DNA from: Klebsiella pneumoniae
Lineage (GTDB): Bacteria > Pseudomonadota > Gammaproteobacteria > Eutrophobiales > Eutrophobiaceae
Length of the DNA: 64,000 nucleotides
Assembly: GCA_945878555.1 (NCBI GenBank)
Contig: CAMDWI010000003.1
Coordinates: 1 to 64,000, forward strand
Direction of reading: 5' to 3'
Made by a program: the position numbers and the translations under genes. The notes below the pieces were generated by a model. It was given only the letters and a program-made list of their open reading frames with translations, was not told where the DNA came from and did not search any database. Positions 35,851 to 49,043 of this stretch are shown here, in pieces (position 1 is the first letter of the stretch; each line of letters begins with the position of its first letter).

Positions 35851-36030
35851 ACATTACTTGTGCAAGACACGCCGTAAATACGTCCATGTAGGCTCGGGTG
35901 CCGCTTTCTTCGCTGCGCGTCCCGCTCCGCTCGAAAGTCCAGCCCGGTACATCCATGTACCGGGCGCTAGCGGCTCCTTAACCCGCCGCTAGCCCATGCG
36001 GCACACGGTCTAGCACAAGTAATCTGGACT
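35846..36030. repeat. 185-bp MITE-like element with 23-bp terminal inverted repeats
   Basis: The ends 35846-35868 and 36008-36030 are inverted copies matching at 21 of 23 positions (AGTCCA..ATTACTTGTGC..GAC). Inside are further palindromes: CCCGGTACAT/ATGTACCGGG near 35942-35967 and GCTAGCGG/CCGCTAGC near 35968-35995. A TACGTCCATGTA motif resembles a dispersed intergenic repeat that I recall from other gammaproteobacteria. No coding capacity. The rest of the gap to comEA (36031-36199) shows nothing recognisable apart from the comEA ribosome-binding site. Confidence 0.65.
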
Positions 36031-36199
36031 ACCCTTACAGCCTGTGAGTTCGTCCAGGTCTTCTACCTGCTAACCACTAGCACCACTTTCAATATCCCCT
36101 TTTTGCGGTATGTTCGCGTCCGCCGTCTACGGGTACTATCTGCCCGCAGTTTGAAGTTCATGGAAACAATGGATTATGGAACCCAACAAGGAGATCACA

Positions 36200-39240
<3,041 letters not shown>

Positions 39241-39319
39241 TGTTGCCGATTATGCGCTTGTATGTCGCTCCACATGACCTTATCCTGCGGTGCTATACCG
39301 AATTATGTGAACTGCTGAC

Positions 39320-39817
39320 ATGAAACTGCATTATGCGCTACTGCTTGCCCTGTTACTGCTGACAACCTCCTGCGGGTTTCATCTGCGAGGTTCGCAGGGT
39401 TATGGCATTACCGGCATATCCAGCATCACCGTTACCGACAGCGGCGCGCCCGGGGTCGGCACCGAGGTCCGCTCCCTGCTGGAGGCCTCCGGTACCCGGA
39501 TTGCACCGGCCTCTGATGCAGCGGACTACAGCCTGGTCGTCTCTGAACAGTATATGAACAAGGCGATACTGAGCGTCTCGGCCATAACCGGCAAGATAGA
39601 GGAATATCAGCTGACTCTGACGGTAAAAATGACAGTGGCAGACAAGGACCGTAATGAACTGTTATCAGGACAACTGATACGTATCACCCGTGATTATGCA
39701 TTTGATGATGAGGCAGTGCTGGGGTCGGTAACGGAACAACGTGTGCTCGAACAGGAGATGTCGCGCCAGGCCGCCTCGCAAATCATCCGGCGACTGGCCG
39801 CACTGACACGTAACTGA
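39320..39817 (+). CDS. lptE: LPS-assembly lipoprotein LptE
   Basis: Outer-membrane lipoprotein of 165 residues with lipobox LLLTTSCGFHLRGS (Cys19), the classic LptE start. LptE plugs the LptD barrel that inserts lipopolysaccharide. The order leuS-lptE-holA is conserved in gammaproteobacteria. The stop codon shares its last base with the holA ATG (TGATG). Confidence 0.94.
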   Translation: MKLHYALLLALLLLTTSCGFHLRGSQGYGITGISSITVTDSGAPGVGTEVRSLLEASGTRIAPASDAADYSLVVSEQYMNKAILSVSAITGKIEEYQLTLTVKMTVADKDRNELLSGQLIRITRDYAFDDEAVLGSVTEQRVLEQEMSRQAASQIIRRLAALTRN

Positions 39818-40845
39818 TGCGCCTGAATCCGGATCAACTCCACTCGCACCTGCAACGCTCCGGCCTCGTGCCGATCTATGTGCTCAGTGGTGATGAACCA
39901 CTACAGATGCAGGAGGCAAGTGATCAGATCCGCGCCGCCGCCAGACGCACCGGTGCCGAACGCACCGTCCTGTCAGTCGACAAAGGCTTTGCGTGGAACC
40001 AGCTGTTTGAGGAAAGTGCCTCAATGTCTCTGTTTGCGACCAACCGGCTGATCGAATTGCGCATGAATGATCAGTCACCCGGCAAGGAAGGTAGCGAGGC
40101 GCTGGCCCGCTGGGCGGAGCGTCCGACACCGGACACCACCCTGCTGATTACAATGGAAAAGATCGACAAGCGCAGCCAGCAGAGCCGCTGGTACAAGGCG
40201 ATCGATCAGATCGGGGCTATCATGCAGATCTGGCCGGTGGAGCCGTCAAAGTTGCCGGACTGGATCATCGCGCGCCTGAAACTGCAGGGTAAACGCATCG
40301 ACCGTGCTGCCGCCACGCTGATTGCACAACGTACCGAGGGCAACCTGCTCGCTGCCCGCCAGGAGATAGACAAACTGTGTCTGCTGGCTGAGGGTGAGGA
40401 AATATCGCTGCAACAGGTTCAGGACAGCGTAAGTGACAGCACCCGGTTTGGTGTATTTATGCTGCTGGAGTACGCTCAGATGGGCGATGCGGCACGCATT
40501 GCAGGCATGTTACGCGGCCTGCGTCAGGAAGGTGTCGAGCCTATCGGCCTGTTTGGGGCTATAATGTGGGAGTTGCGCCGCCTGTGTGCGATCGCAGCCC
40601 TGATTGCCAACGGGGCCAGAAAGGACAAGGTGTTCGAGGACTACCGGATCTGGAACCAGCGGCAGACCGCCATCAACAAGGTACTCGGCCGACTGGATAC
40701 ACGCCAGCTGGATACACTGCTCGCCGAGGCGGTATTGATAGACAAGTCACTCAAGGGTGCGGTAAAACGCAATCCCTGGGAACTGATGGAAAACCTGCTG
40801 TTCCGGTTTGCGGGCATCAAGCTGCATCCCGGCACAAACAACTGA
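39817..40845 (+). CDS. holA: DNA polymerase III delta subunit
   Basis: Clamp-loader delta subunit of 342 residues. N-terminal domain has [20 protein letters not shown]. The degenerate AAA+ core lacks a working P-loop, as expected for delta, and the collar domain lies at the end ([21 protein letters not shown]). It opens the beta clamp. Coupled to lptE and followed by proA after 44 bases. Confidence 0.95.
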   Translation: MRLNPDQLHSHLQRSGLVPIYVLSGDEPLQMQEASDQIRAAARRTGAERTVLSVDKGFAWNQLFEESASMSLFATNRLIELRMNDQSPGKEGSEALARWAERPTPDTTLLITMEKIDKRSQQSRWYKAIDQIGAIMQIWPVEPSKLPDWIIARLKLQGKRIDRAAATLIAQRTEGNLLAARQEIDKLCLLAEGEEISLQQVQDSVSDSTRFGVFMLLEYAQMGDAARIAGMLRGLRQEGVEPIGLFGAIMWELRRLCAIAALIANGARKDKVFEDYRIWNQRQTAINKVLGRLDTRQLDTLLAEAVLIDKSLKGAVKRNPWELMENLLFRFAGIKLHPGTNN

Positions 40846-40889
40846 CCCGCCCGGCTGTCCGCCGGTCAGGTCCGGTGGATACTGAACTT

Positions 40890-42146
40890 ATGAACGTAAA
40901 ACAATACATTACCCAAACCGGACAACGCGCCCGTAGTGCAGCACAACTGATGGCACAGGCTTCAACGGCCGCAAAAAACGCCGCGCTGATCCATATCGCT
41001 GCGATCCTGCGTGCCGAAGTGGCGGCATTGATGCAGGCGAATGCACTCGACCTCACAGCAGCCAGAGATAACCATATTGAACCGGCCATGCTCGACCGGC
41101 TGGAGCTGAACCCGGCGCGTATCAATGCGATGGCAGAAGGCCTCGAACAGATCGCTGCACTGGCCGACCCGATCGGCGAGATCACTGACATGAAATTCCG
41201 GCCCACTGGCATCCAGGTCGGCCGGATGCGTGTACCGCTCGGTGTGGTGGGCATCATCTATGAGTCGAGACCAAATGTGACGGCGGACGCCGCCGGGCTG
41301 TGTCTGAAGTCCGGCAATGCGACCATCCTGCGTGGTGGCTCGGAGGCCATCCATTCGAACCAGGCGATTGCCGGCTTTATTCGTCAGGGCCTGAAACAGG
41401 CCGGACTGCCCGAAGACGCCGTACAGGTAATCGAGATGACTGATCGCGCCGCCGTCAGTTTGCTGTTACAGATGCCCGAATATGTCGATGTCATTATTCC
41501 GCGGGGTGGCAAGGGCCTCATCCAGCTCGTCAGTGAACAGGCAAAGATGCCGGTCATCAAACATCTGGACGGTATCTGTCATGTCTATATCGATGACAGT
41601 GCGGACCTGGACAAGGCCGTTGATATCGCCATCAATGCGAAGACCCATCGTTATGGCGTCTGCAATGCGATGGAATGTCTGCTCGTTGCCGAATCGATCG
41701 CGCCTGCCGTGCTGACCAGACTGGCGCCACTGTTCGCCAGCGCCGGGGTGGAAATCCGTGGTTGTGAACAATCCGCCAGGATCCTGCCCGACATCAAACT
41801 GGCCACCGAAGAGGATTACGCGACCGAATATCTGGCACCGATCCTGTCCCTGCGTATCGTCAGTGGTCTGGATCAGGCACTGGAACATATAGACCGCTTC
41901 GGCTCAAAACACACAGATGCGATCGTGACAGAAAACCTGGTCCACGCCAGACGCTTTCTCTCCGAGGTCGATTCCAGTTCGGTCATGGTCAACGCCTCAA
42001 CCCGGTTTGCCGATGGCTTTGAATACGGGCTGGGTGCCGAGATCGGTATCAGCACGGACAAGTTCCATGCACGCGGCCCGGTCGGCCTCGAAGGCCTGAC
42101 CTCACAGAAGTATATCGTGATTGGTAATGGCCATATCAGGAAATAG
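40890..42146 (+). CDS. proA: gamma-glutamyl phosphate reductase
   Basis: Proline biosynthesis enzyme of 418 residues that reduces gamma-glutamyl phosphate with NADPH. The frame is open much further upstream inside holA. The ATG at 40890 starts [20 protein letters not shown], the normal N-terminus. The aldehyde-dehydrogenase-like fold shows as [20 protein letters not shown] and the catalytic cysteine region [15 protein letters not shown]. proB is not nearby; proA next to nadD is common in this class. Confidence 0.95.
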   Translation: MNVKQYITQTGQRARSAAQLMAQASTAAKNAALIHIAAILRAEVAALMQANALDLTAARDNHIEPAMLDRLELNPARINAMAEGLEQIAALADPIGEITDMKFRPTGIQVGRMRVPLGVVGIIYESRPNVTADAAGLCLKSGNATILRGGSEAIHSNQAIAGFIRQGLKQAGLPEDAVQVIEMTDRAAVSLLLQMPEYVDVIIPRGGKGLIQLVSEQAKMPVIKHLDGICHVYIDDSADLDKAVDIAINAKTHRYGVCNAMECLLVAESIAPAVLTRLAPLFASAGVEIRGCEQSARILPDIKLATEEDYATEYLAPILSLRIVSGLDQALEHIDRFGSKHTDAIVTENLVHARRFLSEVDSSSVMVNASTRFADGFEYGLGAEIGISTDKFHARGPVGLEGLTSQKYIVIGNGHIRK

Positions 42147-42188
42147 ACCGAACACACCGCGCGCGAACCGGCTGTGTGGGACAACCTG

Positions 42189-42836
42189 ATGAACGGTCCA
42201 CTCGGAATTCTGGGCGGCACGTTCGACCCGGTACATTCCGGTCATCTGCGCCTCGCTCTCGAATGTCTGCAGGCGGTAGGCATGGACCAGGTCAATCTGG
42301 TGCCCTTGCACAAACCCGCACACCGGGGAGGCATCCATGCCAGCGCCGAACAACGCTTGCAGATGTTACGCCTGGCCACCGCTGGCGTGCCACGATTACA
42401 AGTTGATGATATTGAAATCCGGCGCGATGCCACATCATGGACGATTGATACCGTCACCGAATATCGTCGCCAGCATCCGGCAAGGCCCGTCTGTCTGATC
42501 ATGGGCATCGATGCCTTCCGTAATTTTCATCAATGGAAGCAATGGGAATTGATTCCGGAGCAGGTTCATATTATCGTGGCGACCAGACCGGAGACGGACG
42601 ATGGTGCAGAAACCGGACCGGTGGCAGATTTATACGCCACCAGACACACCAATAATGTGGCGGACATCCATAAGGCACCGGCAGGCAGGATATTGAAGGT
42701 ACAGATCCCGTTGCTGGCAATCTCATCAACCCGGATACGTAGCCTGCTGCTGGCAGGACAGGACCCCACCTTCCTGTTGCCGGAAAAGGTACTGACCTAC
42801 ATACACGATAATAAAATCTACCCCGAGAACTCATGA
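42189..42836 (+). CDS. nadD: nicotinate-nucleotide adenylyltransferase
   Basis: NadD of 215 residues, starting at the ATG 42189 (a GTG at 42174 is also in frame). The nucleotidyltransferase motif is GILGGTFDPVHSGHLRLA, and the C-terminal ISSTRIRSLL is the second signature. It makes NaAD from nicotinate mononucleotide and ATP in NAD synthesis. Overlaps rsfS by 4 bases. Confidence 0.95.
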   Translation: MNGPLGILGGTFDPVHSGHLRLALECLQAVGMDQVNLVPLHKPAHRGGIHASAEQRLQMLRLATAGVPRLQVDDIEIRRDATSWTIDTVTEYRRQHPARPVCLIMGIDAFRNFHQWKQWELIPEQVHIIVATRPETDDGAETGPVADLYATRHTNNVADIHKAPAGRILKVQIPLLAISSTRIRSLLLAGQDPTFLLPEKVLTYIHDNKIYPENS

Positions 42837-43201
42837 CCCCTAAGAAAACTGCTGAAAAACTGATAAACGCGCTCGAAGACATGAAGGCGCTCGACATCAA
42901 GACGATAGATGTGCGCAAGCAGACATCGATCACCGACATGATGATGATCGCGACCGGCCGCTCGAACCGGCAGGTGCGTGCGATAGCTGACAAGTTACAG
43001 GAAACCGCCAAACAGATCGGTCTGCCGGTCATCGGTGTTGAAGGTCTGCAAGACGGTGAATGGGTGCTGGTCGATCTCGGCGATTATGTCATCCATATCA
43101 TGCAGCCGGAGATACGTGAGTATTACCAGCTGGAAAAACTCTGGATACCGGAACCGAAAAAGCCGCGTGCCCCGAGGAAGAAAAAAGCGGACGCCGAATA
43201 A
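42833..43201 (+). CDS. rsfS: ribosome silencing factor RsfS
   Basis: RsfS of 122 residues. It binds ribosomal protein uL14 and blocks subunit joining in starvation. Conserved parts are LEDMKALDIKTIDVRKQTSI, ATGRSNRQVRAIAD and DLGDYVIHIM. The Lys/Arg-rich tail (PKKPRAPRKKKADAE) is an extension. Conserved place between nadD and rlmH. Confidence 0.95.
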   Translation: MTPKKTAEKLINALEDMKALDIKTIDVRKQTSITDMMMIATGRSNRQVRAIADKLQETAKQIGLPVIGVEGLQDGEWVLVDLGDYVIHIMQPEIREYYQLEKLWIPEPKKPRAPRKKKADAE

Positions 43202-43675
43202 TTGACCCGGATCAGCATCGTTGCTGTCGGCAAACGCATGCCGGACTGGATCCAGACCGGCTTTGCCGAATATAAAAAACGGCTGTCCCAGGATGTGACG
43301 CTCGAACTGATTGAGGTTACTCCTGCACATCGCTCCCGAAGCACGATTACGCAGCGACTGCGCCAGCAGGAAGCGCAATTGATACTCGACGCACTGCCGG
43401 CACATACCCATGTGATCGCGCTTGATGAAACCGGCAAACGCCAGACGACCATGCAGTTGGCGGTACGCATGCAGGACTGGATCGATCAGGGCATCAATAT
43501 CTGCCTGATCATCGGTGGCGCAGACGGGCTGGATGAATCGGTGCTCACAACCGCGCATGAGCGCTGGTCATTGTCTGATTACACGCTGCCGCATGCACTG
43601 GTACGTGTTGTGCTGGCCGAACAGCTGTACCGCGCCTGGACCATTCTGAAAAACCACCCGTATCACCGCGAGTGA
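43202..43675 (+). CDS. rlmH: 23S rRNA pseudouridine-1915 N3-methyltransferase RlmH
   Basis: SPOUT methyltransferase of 157 residues. The start is a TTG directly after the rsfS stop. The N-terminus ISIVAVGKRMPDWIQTGFAEY and the knot region IGGADGLDESVL, LSDYTLPHALVRVVLAEQLYRAW are diagnostic. The C-terminus PYHRE matches the family's invariant HR(E/D) end, so the protein is complete. Confidence 0.96.
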   Translation: MTRISIVAVGKRMPDWIQTGFAEYKKRLSQDVTLELIEVTPAHRSRSTITQRLRQQEAQLILDALPAHTHVIALDETGKRQTTMQLAVRMQDWIDQGINICLIIGGADGLDESVLTTAHERWSLSDYTLPHALVRVVLAEQLYRAWTILKNHPYHRE

Positions 43676-43683
43676 GCACAAGG

Positions 43684-44241
43684 ATGGACACCTTATATCT
43701 GGCCTCACGGTCACCCCGCCGTCGCGAATTACTCGAACGCCTGGGGCAATCCTTTGTACAAATTGAGGCAGACATTCCCGAAGTCCCGGCCACGGCTGAG
43801 TCTGCACTCGACTATGTCAAACGCGTGGCGCTGGAGAAGGCCTGGGCAGTCCGCAAACGTACCGGCAATTCCATACCGATCCTGTCAGCGGACACCGAGG
43901 TTGTGCTGGATAATCGCATACTCGGTAAACCGGCAACGCTGGATGAGGCCGTCCACATGTTGCAATCACTGGCAGGACGAGAGCATCAGGTCCATACCGC
44001 CGTGGTGCTGTTGACTGACAAACCAGTGACCGTTGTCAGCAGCAGTCAGGTCTGGTTCAGACCACTGAACGAACAACAGTGTCGACAATACTGCTTGACC
44101 TACAAACCTCTCGACAAGGCCGGTGCCTATGGCATACAGGATCAGGCCGCCGGATTTATTACCCGCTTTGAAGGCAGTTATTCCGGGGTGATGGGTCTGC
44201 CACTTGCAGAAACGCGTGAATTGCTCTCCAGACTCCAGTAG
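43684..44241 (+). CDS. maf: Maf family nucleoside triphosphate pyrophosphatase
   Basis: Maf protein of about 185 residues that hydrolyses non-canonical or excess nucleotides. LYLASRSPRRRELLERLGQ at the start and ILSADTEVVLDNRILGKP are hallmarks. SPRRRELL fits the dTTP/UTP-type (YhdE) subgroup better than YceF. A GTG at 43672 overlaps the rlmH stop as GTGA and is the alternative, coupled start. Confidence 0.92.
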   Translation: MDTLYLASRSPRRRELLERLGQSFVQIEADIPEVPATAESALDYVKRVALEKAWAVRKRTGNSIPILSADTEVVLDNRILGKPATLDEAVHMLQSLAGREHQVHTAVVLLTDKPVTVVSSSQVWFRPLNEQQCRQYCLTYKPLDKAGAYGIQDQAAGFITRFEGSYSGVMGLPLAETRELLSRLQ

Positions 44242-44335
44242 CAGTCACAATTCCGGGCTGTTAATACGCCATAAACAGGTTGTATTCATCTCGTGACTGG
44301 GCAAAGATAACCGTCCATCAACTATTCCACTGCCG

Positions 44336-44869
44336 ATGATAAAAACTGATAAATTGACCGGCATCATTAACCCCGGAAAAAAAACTGCGCCTGTGCCGGA
44401 GTTACTGGGATGGCGCGAATGGGTGGCACTTCCTGATCTCGGCATACCTGCTATCAAGGCGAAGATCGACACCGGTGCGCGCACGTCTGCGTTGCATGCC
44501 TTTCGCATTGAGCCATTCATACGTGATAACAGTGATCATGTACGCTTCTGGTTGCACCCGTTGCGCAAGCAACAGGACATCGAATTAATCTGTGAGGCAC
44601 CGGTAGTCCAGAGACGACTGGTAAAGGATTCCGGAGGACACAGTGAGGAACGTTATGTTATTGAGTCAGCTGTGCGGATCGGTGATCGCCAGTGGACGAT
44701 AGAACTGACGCTGACCAGCCGCGAGGACATGATATTCAGGATGTTGCTGGGTCGTTCGGCGATTGCCAGCGGCAGTATGCAGGTTGATCCGGCCGCGTCG
44801 TATCTGGCCGGACGTGGCAAGGGTAAGGTATATAAAAAATCCGGTAAGCCCGGCAGGACCCGTATATGA
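44336..44869 (+). CDS. retropepsin-like protease associated with RimK
   Basis: Protein of 177 residues of the family often labelled ATP-dependent zinc protease. The sequence shows an aspartic-protease-like motif, [15 protein letters not shown], near residues 40-55, and no zinc or ATP site. The pairing with rimK is conserved in many proteobacteria (rimB-rimK in pseudomonads). It probably processes or regulates the glutamylated products or RimK itself. ATGA overlap with rimK. Confidence 0.85.
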   Translation: MIKTDKLTGIINPGKKTAPVPELLGWREWVALPDLGIPAIKAKIDTGARTSALHAFRIEPFIRDNSDHVRFWLHPLRKQQDIELICEAPVVQRRLVKDSGGHSEERYVIESAVRIGDRQWTIELTLTSREDMIFRMLLGRSAIASGSMQVDPAASYLAGRGKGKVYKKSGKPGRTRI

Positions 44870-45771
44870 AAGTAGCGATTTTATCCCGAAATACAAAATT
44901 GTATTCAACCCGAAGACTGATTGAGGCGGCAAAGGAACGCGGCCATGAAGTGCATGTGCTGGACGTATTGCGCTGTTATATGGGCATTACCTCGCACAAG
45001 CCGGAGATCCATTACAAGGGCAAGGCGCTGACCGGCTTCGACGCGGTGATCCCGCGTATCGGCGCGTCGGTTACCTTCTATGGTACCGCCGTCTTGCGTC
45101 AGTTCGAGATGATGGGCGTGTATCCGTTGAATGAATCGGTTGCAATCAGTCGTGCCCGCGACAAGTTACGGGCATGTCAACTGCTCGCACGCAAGGGTAT
45201 AGGCCTGCCGATAACCGGCTTTGCCAACAAACCGGATGACATCCAGGATCTGATCAAGATGGTGGGCGGTGCGCCGCTGGTAATCAAGATCCTGTCAGGC
45301 ACCCAGGGTATCGGGGTGGTGTTGGCCGAAACCCAAAAGGCAGCAGAAAGCGTGATCGAATCGTTTCTCGACCTGAAGGTCAGTGTGCTGGTACAGGAAT
45401 TCATCAAGGAGGCCGGTGGTGCTGACATCCGCTGTTTTGTCGTGGGTGAAAAGGTAGTCGCCGCAATGAAGCGTCAGGGTAAGGACGGCGAATTCCGTTC
45501 GAACCTGCATCGCGGTGGTACTGCCACACTGGTGACCACCACTGCTGAAGAACGTGCCACCGCCATACGCGCCGCCAAGACGATGGGCCTGAATATATGT
45601 GGCGTCGACATACTGCGTTCCAGTCGGGGACCCCTGGTGATAGAGGTTAACTCCTCGCCCGGTCTTGAGGGTATCGAGACCGCCACCGGCAAGGACATCG
45701 CCGGGATAATCATCCAGTTTATGGAAAAGAATGCCAGAGAGGGCAAGACCAGGACCAAGGGCGGACACTGA
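44866..45771 (+). CDS. rimK: RimK, ribosomal protein S6 glutamate ligase
   Basis: ATP-grasp ligase of 301 residues that adds glutamates to the C-terminus of ribosomal protein S6 and can make poly-glutamate. Conserved segments are [54 protein letters not shown], and the metal-binding [14 protein letters not shown]. Lies between the protease-like gene and an AstE/AspA-family gene in one operon. Confidence 0.95.
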   Translation: MKVAILSRNTKLYSTRRLIEAAKERGHEVHVLDVLRCYMGITSHKPEIHYKGKALTGFDAVIPRIGASVTFYGTAVLRQFEMMGVYPLNESVAISRARDKLRACQLLARKGIGLPITGFANKPDDIQDLIKMVGGAPLVIKILSGTQGIGVVLAETQKAAESVIESFLDLKVSVLVQEFIKEAGGADIRCFVVGEKVVAAMKRQGKDGEFRSNLHRGGTATLVTTTAEERATAIRAAKTMGLNICGVDILRSSRGPLVIEVNSSPGLEGIETATGKDIAGIIIQFMEKNAREGKTRTKGGH

Positions 45772-45774
45772 TCC

Positions 45775-46776
45775 ATGCGCAAACCCATCCGTGTTGGTCG
45801 TGTTTCCATCAAACCGGGTACCAGTATTACAGTTGATCTGGATGTCCCGGACCTTTACACCCATACCGGCATTACACTGCCCGTACACGTTATCCATGGC
45901 ACCCGGCCCGGACCCGTCCTGTTTCTGTCCGGCGCGATTCATGGTGACGAGATCAATGGCGTCGAGATCATCCGCCGCATACTGAAACACAAACGTATCA
46001 GCCAGATCAAAGGCACTTTGCTTGCAGTGCCGGTCGTTAATATCTACGGCTTTATCAACAAGACGCGTTATCTGCCGGACCGTCGCGACCTGAACAGGTC
46101 ATTCCCCGGTTCGGAAACCGGATCTCTGGCTGCACGTATGGCCAATGTGTTCCTGCAGGAGATCGTCGCAAAAAGTACACACGGAATTGATATTCATACG
46201 GCGGCGATCCATCGCGATAACCTGCCACACGTGCGTGCCTTGATGGACGACGCCGAGACCGAGCGGGTTGCACGTGCCTTCGCACTGCCGGTGATCCTGA
46301 ATACCAGCATCGTCAGCGGTTCACTGCGTGAATCAGCGGAGAAGGCCGGCGTCACCGTGATCGTTTACGAGGCGGGTGAGGCGCTGCGATTTGATGATGA
46401 TTCCATCCTGCGTGGTGCAGAGGGCATCCTCTCAGTCATGCGCGAAATCGGCATGTTGCCACGACTCAAACAGATCGGCAGCAAGGCCGAACCGTTGGTG
46501 GCACACACCAGTACCTGGGTTCGCGCGCCGCAGAGTGGCATATTGCGCGCGATGAAAACACTGGGCGCAACGGTGCAAAAAAATGAATTGATGGGCATCA
46601 TCTCCGATCCGTTTGGCAAACGGGAGGAAGAGGTACGTGCAACCGCGACCGGCATCATCATCGGCAGGACCAATATCCCGCTGGTGAACGAAGGCGAGGC
46701 ACTGTTTCACATCGCACGGTTCCGTAACAACAACGAATCCAGTGACCAGATTGAGGAAGTCCAGAACAACCTGTAA
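45775..46776 (+). CDS. succinylglutamate desuccinylase/aspartoacylase family protein
   Basis: Zinc carboxypeptidase-like deacylase of 333 residues. Zinc ligands lie in LSGAIHGDEINGVEI (HxxE) and GIDIHTAA (His), with VYEAGEALRF carrying the catalytic Glu. A C-terminal beta-barrel domain follows. It is 3 bases after rimK and ends the operon. The family acts on N-acyl amino acids. In this setting it may trim or deacylate glutamyl groups, but that is inference. Confidence 0.88.
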   Translation: MRKPIRVGRVSIKPGTSITVDLDVPDLYTHTGITLPVHVIHGTRPGPVLFLSGAIHGDEINGVEIIRRILKHKRISQIKGTLLAVPVVNIYGFINKTRYLPDRRDLNRSFPGSETGSLAARMANVFLQEIVAKSTHGIDIHTAAIHRDNLPHVRALMDDAETERVARAFALPVILNTSIVSGSLRESAEKAGVTVIVYEAGEALRFDDDSILRGAEGILSVMREIGMLPRLKQIGSKAEPLVAHTSTWVRAPQSGILRAMKTLGATVQKNELMGIISDPFGKREEEVRATATGIIIGRTNIPLVNEGEALFHIARFRNNNESSDQIEEVQNNL

Positions 46777-46833
46777 GGGTGTTGTCGGTTGGGTCAGGGA
46801 ACGGTGGAATAAATATCGGGGAGCGGAACTACC

Positions 46834-46872
46834 GGGCAGGGTTTACGCCATGGTAAACCCTGCCCTTGTTTA
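46834..46872 (+). terminator. terminator after the rimK operon
   Basis: Perfect 13-base stem GGGCAGGGTTTAC / GTAAACCCTGCCC with a 6-base loop (46834-46865), followed by TTGTTTA. It lies between convergent operons and probably serves both. The T-rich side favours the plus strand. Confidence 0.85.
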
Positions 46873-46879
46873 CTGAATA

Positions 46880-48907
46880 CTAGATCAGCGGAACAATCAG
46901 CAATGCAACAATGTTGATGATCTTGATCAGCGGATTAACAGCCGGGCCGGCGGTGTCCTTGTACGGGTCACCAACAGTGTCACCGGTCACAGCGGCCTTG
47001 TGGGCCTCGCTGCCTTTACCACCGAAATGACCATCTTCAATGTACTTCTTCGCGTTGTCCCAGGCACCACCACCGACAGTCATCGAGATAGCCACGAAGA
47101 TACCGGTAATGATCGTACCGACCAGCAGGCCGCCCAGACCACGTACACCGGCGCCTTCACCCATCAATGCTTCCATACCAAAGGCCACAACGATCGGGGC
47201 CAGTACCGGCAACAGTGAGGGGATGATCATTTCCTTGATCGCCGACTTGGTCAGCATGTCGACCGCACGGGAATAATCCGGCTTGGTCGTGCCTTCCATG
47301 ATGCCCTTGATCTCCTTGAACTGACGGCGGACTTCAACAACTACGGAACCGGCGGCACGGCCAACCGCTTCCATCGCCATCGCACCAAACAGATAAGGAA
47401 TCAAACCACCGATGAACAGACCGATAATCACGGCCGGATCATCCAGCCTGAACTCGACCAGTTTGCCGGCCGCTTCCAGACTGTGGGTAAAGTCAGCAAA
47501 CAGAACCAGCGCGGCGAGACCAGCGGAACCGATTGCATAACCCTTGGTGACGGCCTTCGTCGTGTTACCAACCGCATCCAGCGGGTCGGTGATGTTACGG
47601 ATCTTCTCGTCGAGACCAGCCATCTCGGCAATACCACCGGCGTTGTCGGTGATAGGACCATACGCGTCCAGCGCCACAATAATACCGGCCATCGACAACA
47701 TCGAGGTCGCGGCAATCGCCAGACCGTAAATACCGGCCAGCTCATACGCGCCATAGATACTGAAACACACTGCCAGTACCGGCCAGGCAGTTGAACGCAT
47801 CGACACACCCAGACCGGCAATGATGTTGGTGCCGTGACCGGTGGTGGATGCCTGGGCGATATGACGTACCGGCGGATACTGGGTACCGGTGTAGTACTCG
47901 GTGATCCAGACCATGGCAGCCGTCAGTGCCAGACCAATCAGCGCGCATCCGAACAGTGGACCGGCGCTCTCGCCCATCATGCTGGACGTTACAAAATAGA
48001 AACCAATGGCGGACAATACACCGGCCACGATCAGGCCCTTGTACAGCGCACCCATAATCGAGCCACCCTCACTGGTCTTGACGAAGAACGTACCGATGAC
48101 CGAGGCGATTACGGACACACCACCGAGCACCAGCGGATACAGGATCGCGGCATCGCCGAGGTCCTTCATCATCAGACCGCCGAGCAGCATGGTCGCAACC
48201 ACGGTGACAGCATAGGTCTCGAACAGGTCTGCGGCCATACCGGCGCAGTCACCGACGTTGTCACCCACGTTATCGGCAATAACGGCCGGGTTACGCGGGT
48301 CATCTTCCGGGATACCGGCCTCAACCTTGCCGACCAGGTCAGCACCGACGTCGGCACCCTTGGTGAAGATACCGCCACCGAGACGGGCAAAGATGGAGAT
48401 CAGCGAACTACCAAAGGCCAGACCAACCATCGCATGCAGCGCGGTCTCTGAATCCAGACCCATCTGCAACATCAGGCCATAATATCCGGCCACACCGAGC
48501 AGACCCAGACCAACGACCAACATGCCGGTGATGGCGCCGCCGCGAAAGGCGACCTGCAGTGCGGCGTTCAGACCCTTATTGGCTGCCTCTGCGGTACGCA
48601 GGTTGGCACGCACTGAGATATTCATACCAATGTAACCGGCTGCCCCGGAGAACACTGCACCGACCATAAAACCAAATGCGGTATACCAGCCCAGCGCAAA
48701 ACCGAGCGCAACAAACAGGATCGCACCGACGATACTGATAGTGGTGTACTGACGGTTAAGGTAGGCAGAGGCGCCTTGCTGGATTGCTAATGCGATTTCA
48801 CGCATACGGGCATTTCCTTCAGGCTGTTTCAGTATCCAGAGCACTGACCATATGCCGTAGGCTATGGCAAATACGCCGCATAAGAGGGCAAAAACTAATG
48901 GTGACAT
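46880..48907 (-). CDS. hppA: membrane-bound proton-pumping pyrophosphatase, K+-independent type
   Basis: Integral membrane PPase of 675 residues with about 16 TM helices, coupling PPi hydrolysis to H+ export. The PPi-binding signature is present ([39 protein letters not shown]). The segment [10 protein letters not shown] has Lys where K+-dependent enzymes have Ala, marking the K+-independent H+-pump class as in Rhodospirillum rubrum. A ribosome site AAGGGGA precedes the ATG. It is downstream of pfp on the same strand but behind a terminator. Confidence 0.95.
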   Translation of the reverse strand: MSPLVFALLCGVFAIAYGIWSVLWILKQPEGNARMREIALAIQQGASAYLNRQYTTISIVGAILFVALGFALGWYTAFGFMVGAVFSGAAGYIGMNISVRANLRTAEAANKGLNAALQVAFRGGAITGMLVVGLGLLGVAGYYGLMLQMGLDSETALHAMVGLAFGSSLISIFARLGGGIFTKGADVGADLVGKVEAGIPEDDPRNPAVIADNVGDNVGDCAGMAADLFETYAVTVVATMLLGGLMMKDLGDAAILYPLVLGGVSVIASVIGTFFVKTSEGGSIMGALYKGLIVAGVLSAIGFYFVTSSMMGESAGPLFGCALIGLALTAAMVWITEYYTGTQYPPVRHIAQASTTGHGTNIIAGLGVSMRSTAWPVLAVCFSIYGAYELAGIYGLAIAATSMLSMAGIIVALDAYGPITDNAGGIAEMAGLDEKIRNITDPLDAVGNTTKAVTKGYAIGSAGLAALVLFADFTHSLEAAGKLVEFRLDDPAVIIGLFIGGLIPYLFGAMAMEAVGRAAGSVVVEVRRQFKEIKGIMEGTTKPDYSRAVDMLTKSAIKEMIIPSLLPVLAPIVVAFGMEALMGEGAGVRGLGGLLVGTIITGIFVAISMTVGGGAWDNAKKYIEDGHFGGKGSEAHKAAVTGDTVGDPYKDTAGPAVNPLIKIINIVALLIVPLI

Positions 48908-48940
48908 GTAAAAATTCCCCTTTAGGAGTGTATCGTTAAC

Positions 48941-48966
48941 AAAAAATGAGGGGCAATTGGCCCCTC
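48941..48966 (-). terminator. terminator after the PPi-phosphofructokinase gene
   Basis: On the minus strand the stem GAGGGGC / GCCCCTC with a 5-base loop (48966-48948) is followed by ATTTTTTG. It separates the pfp transcript from hppA. Confidence 0.85.
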
Positions 48967-49043
48967 TGGCTGAAAAACCGCGTTAGTGTACTTATCAAAC
49001 CGCTGAAAAACCAGTCTTTATGCCACTAAAATGCGGATTTGAC

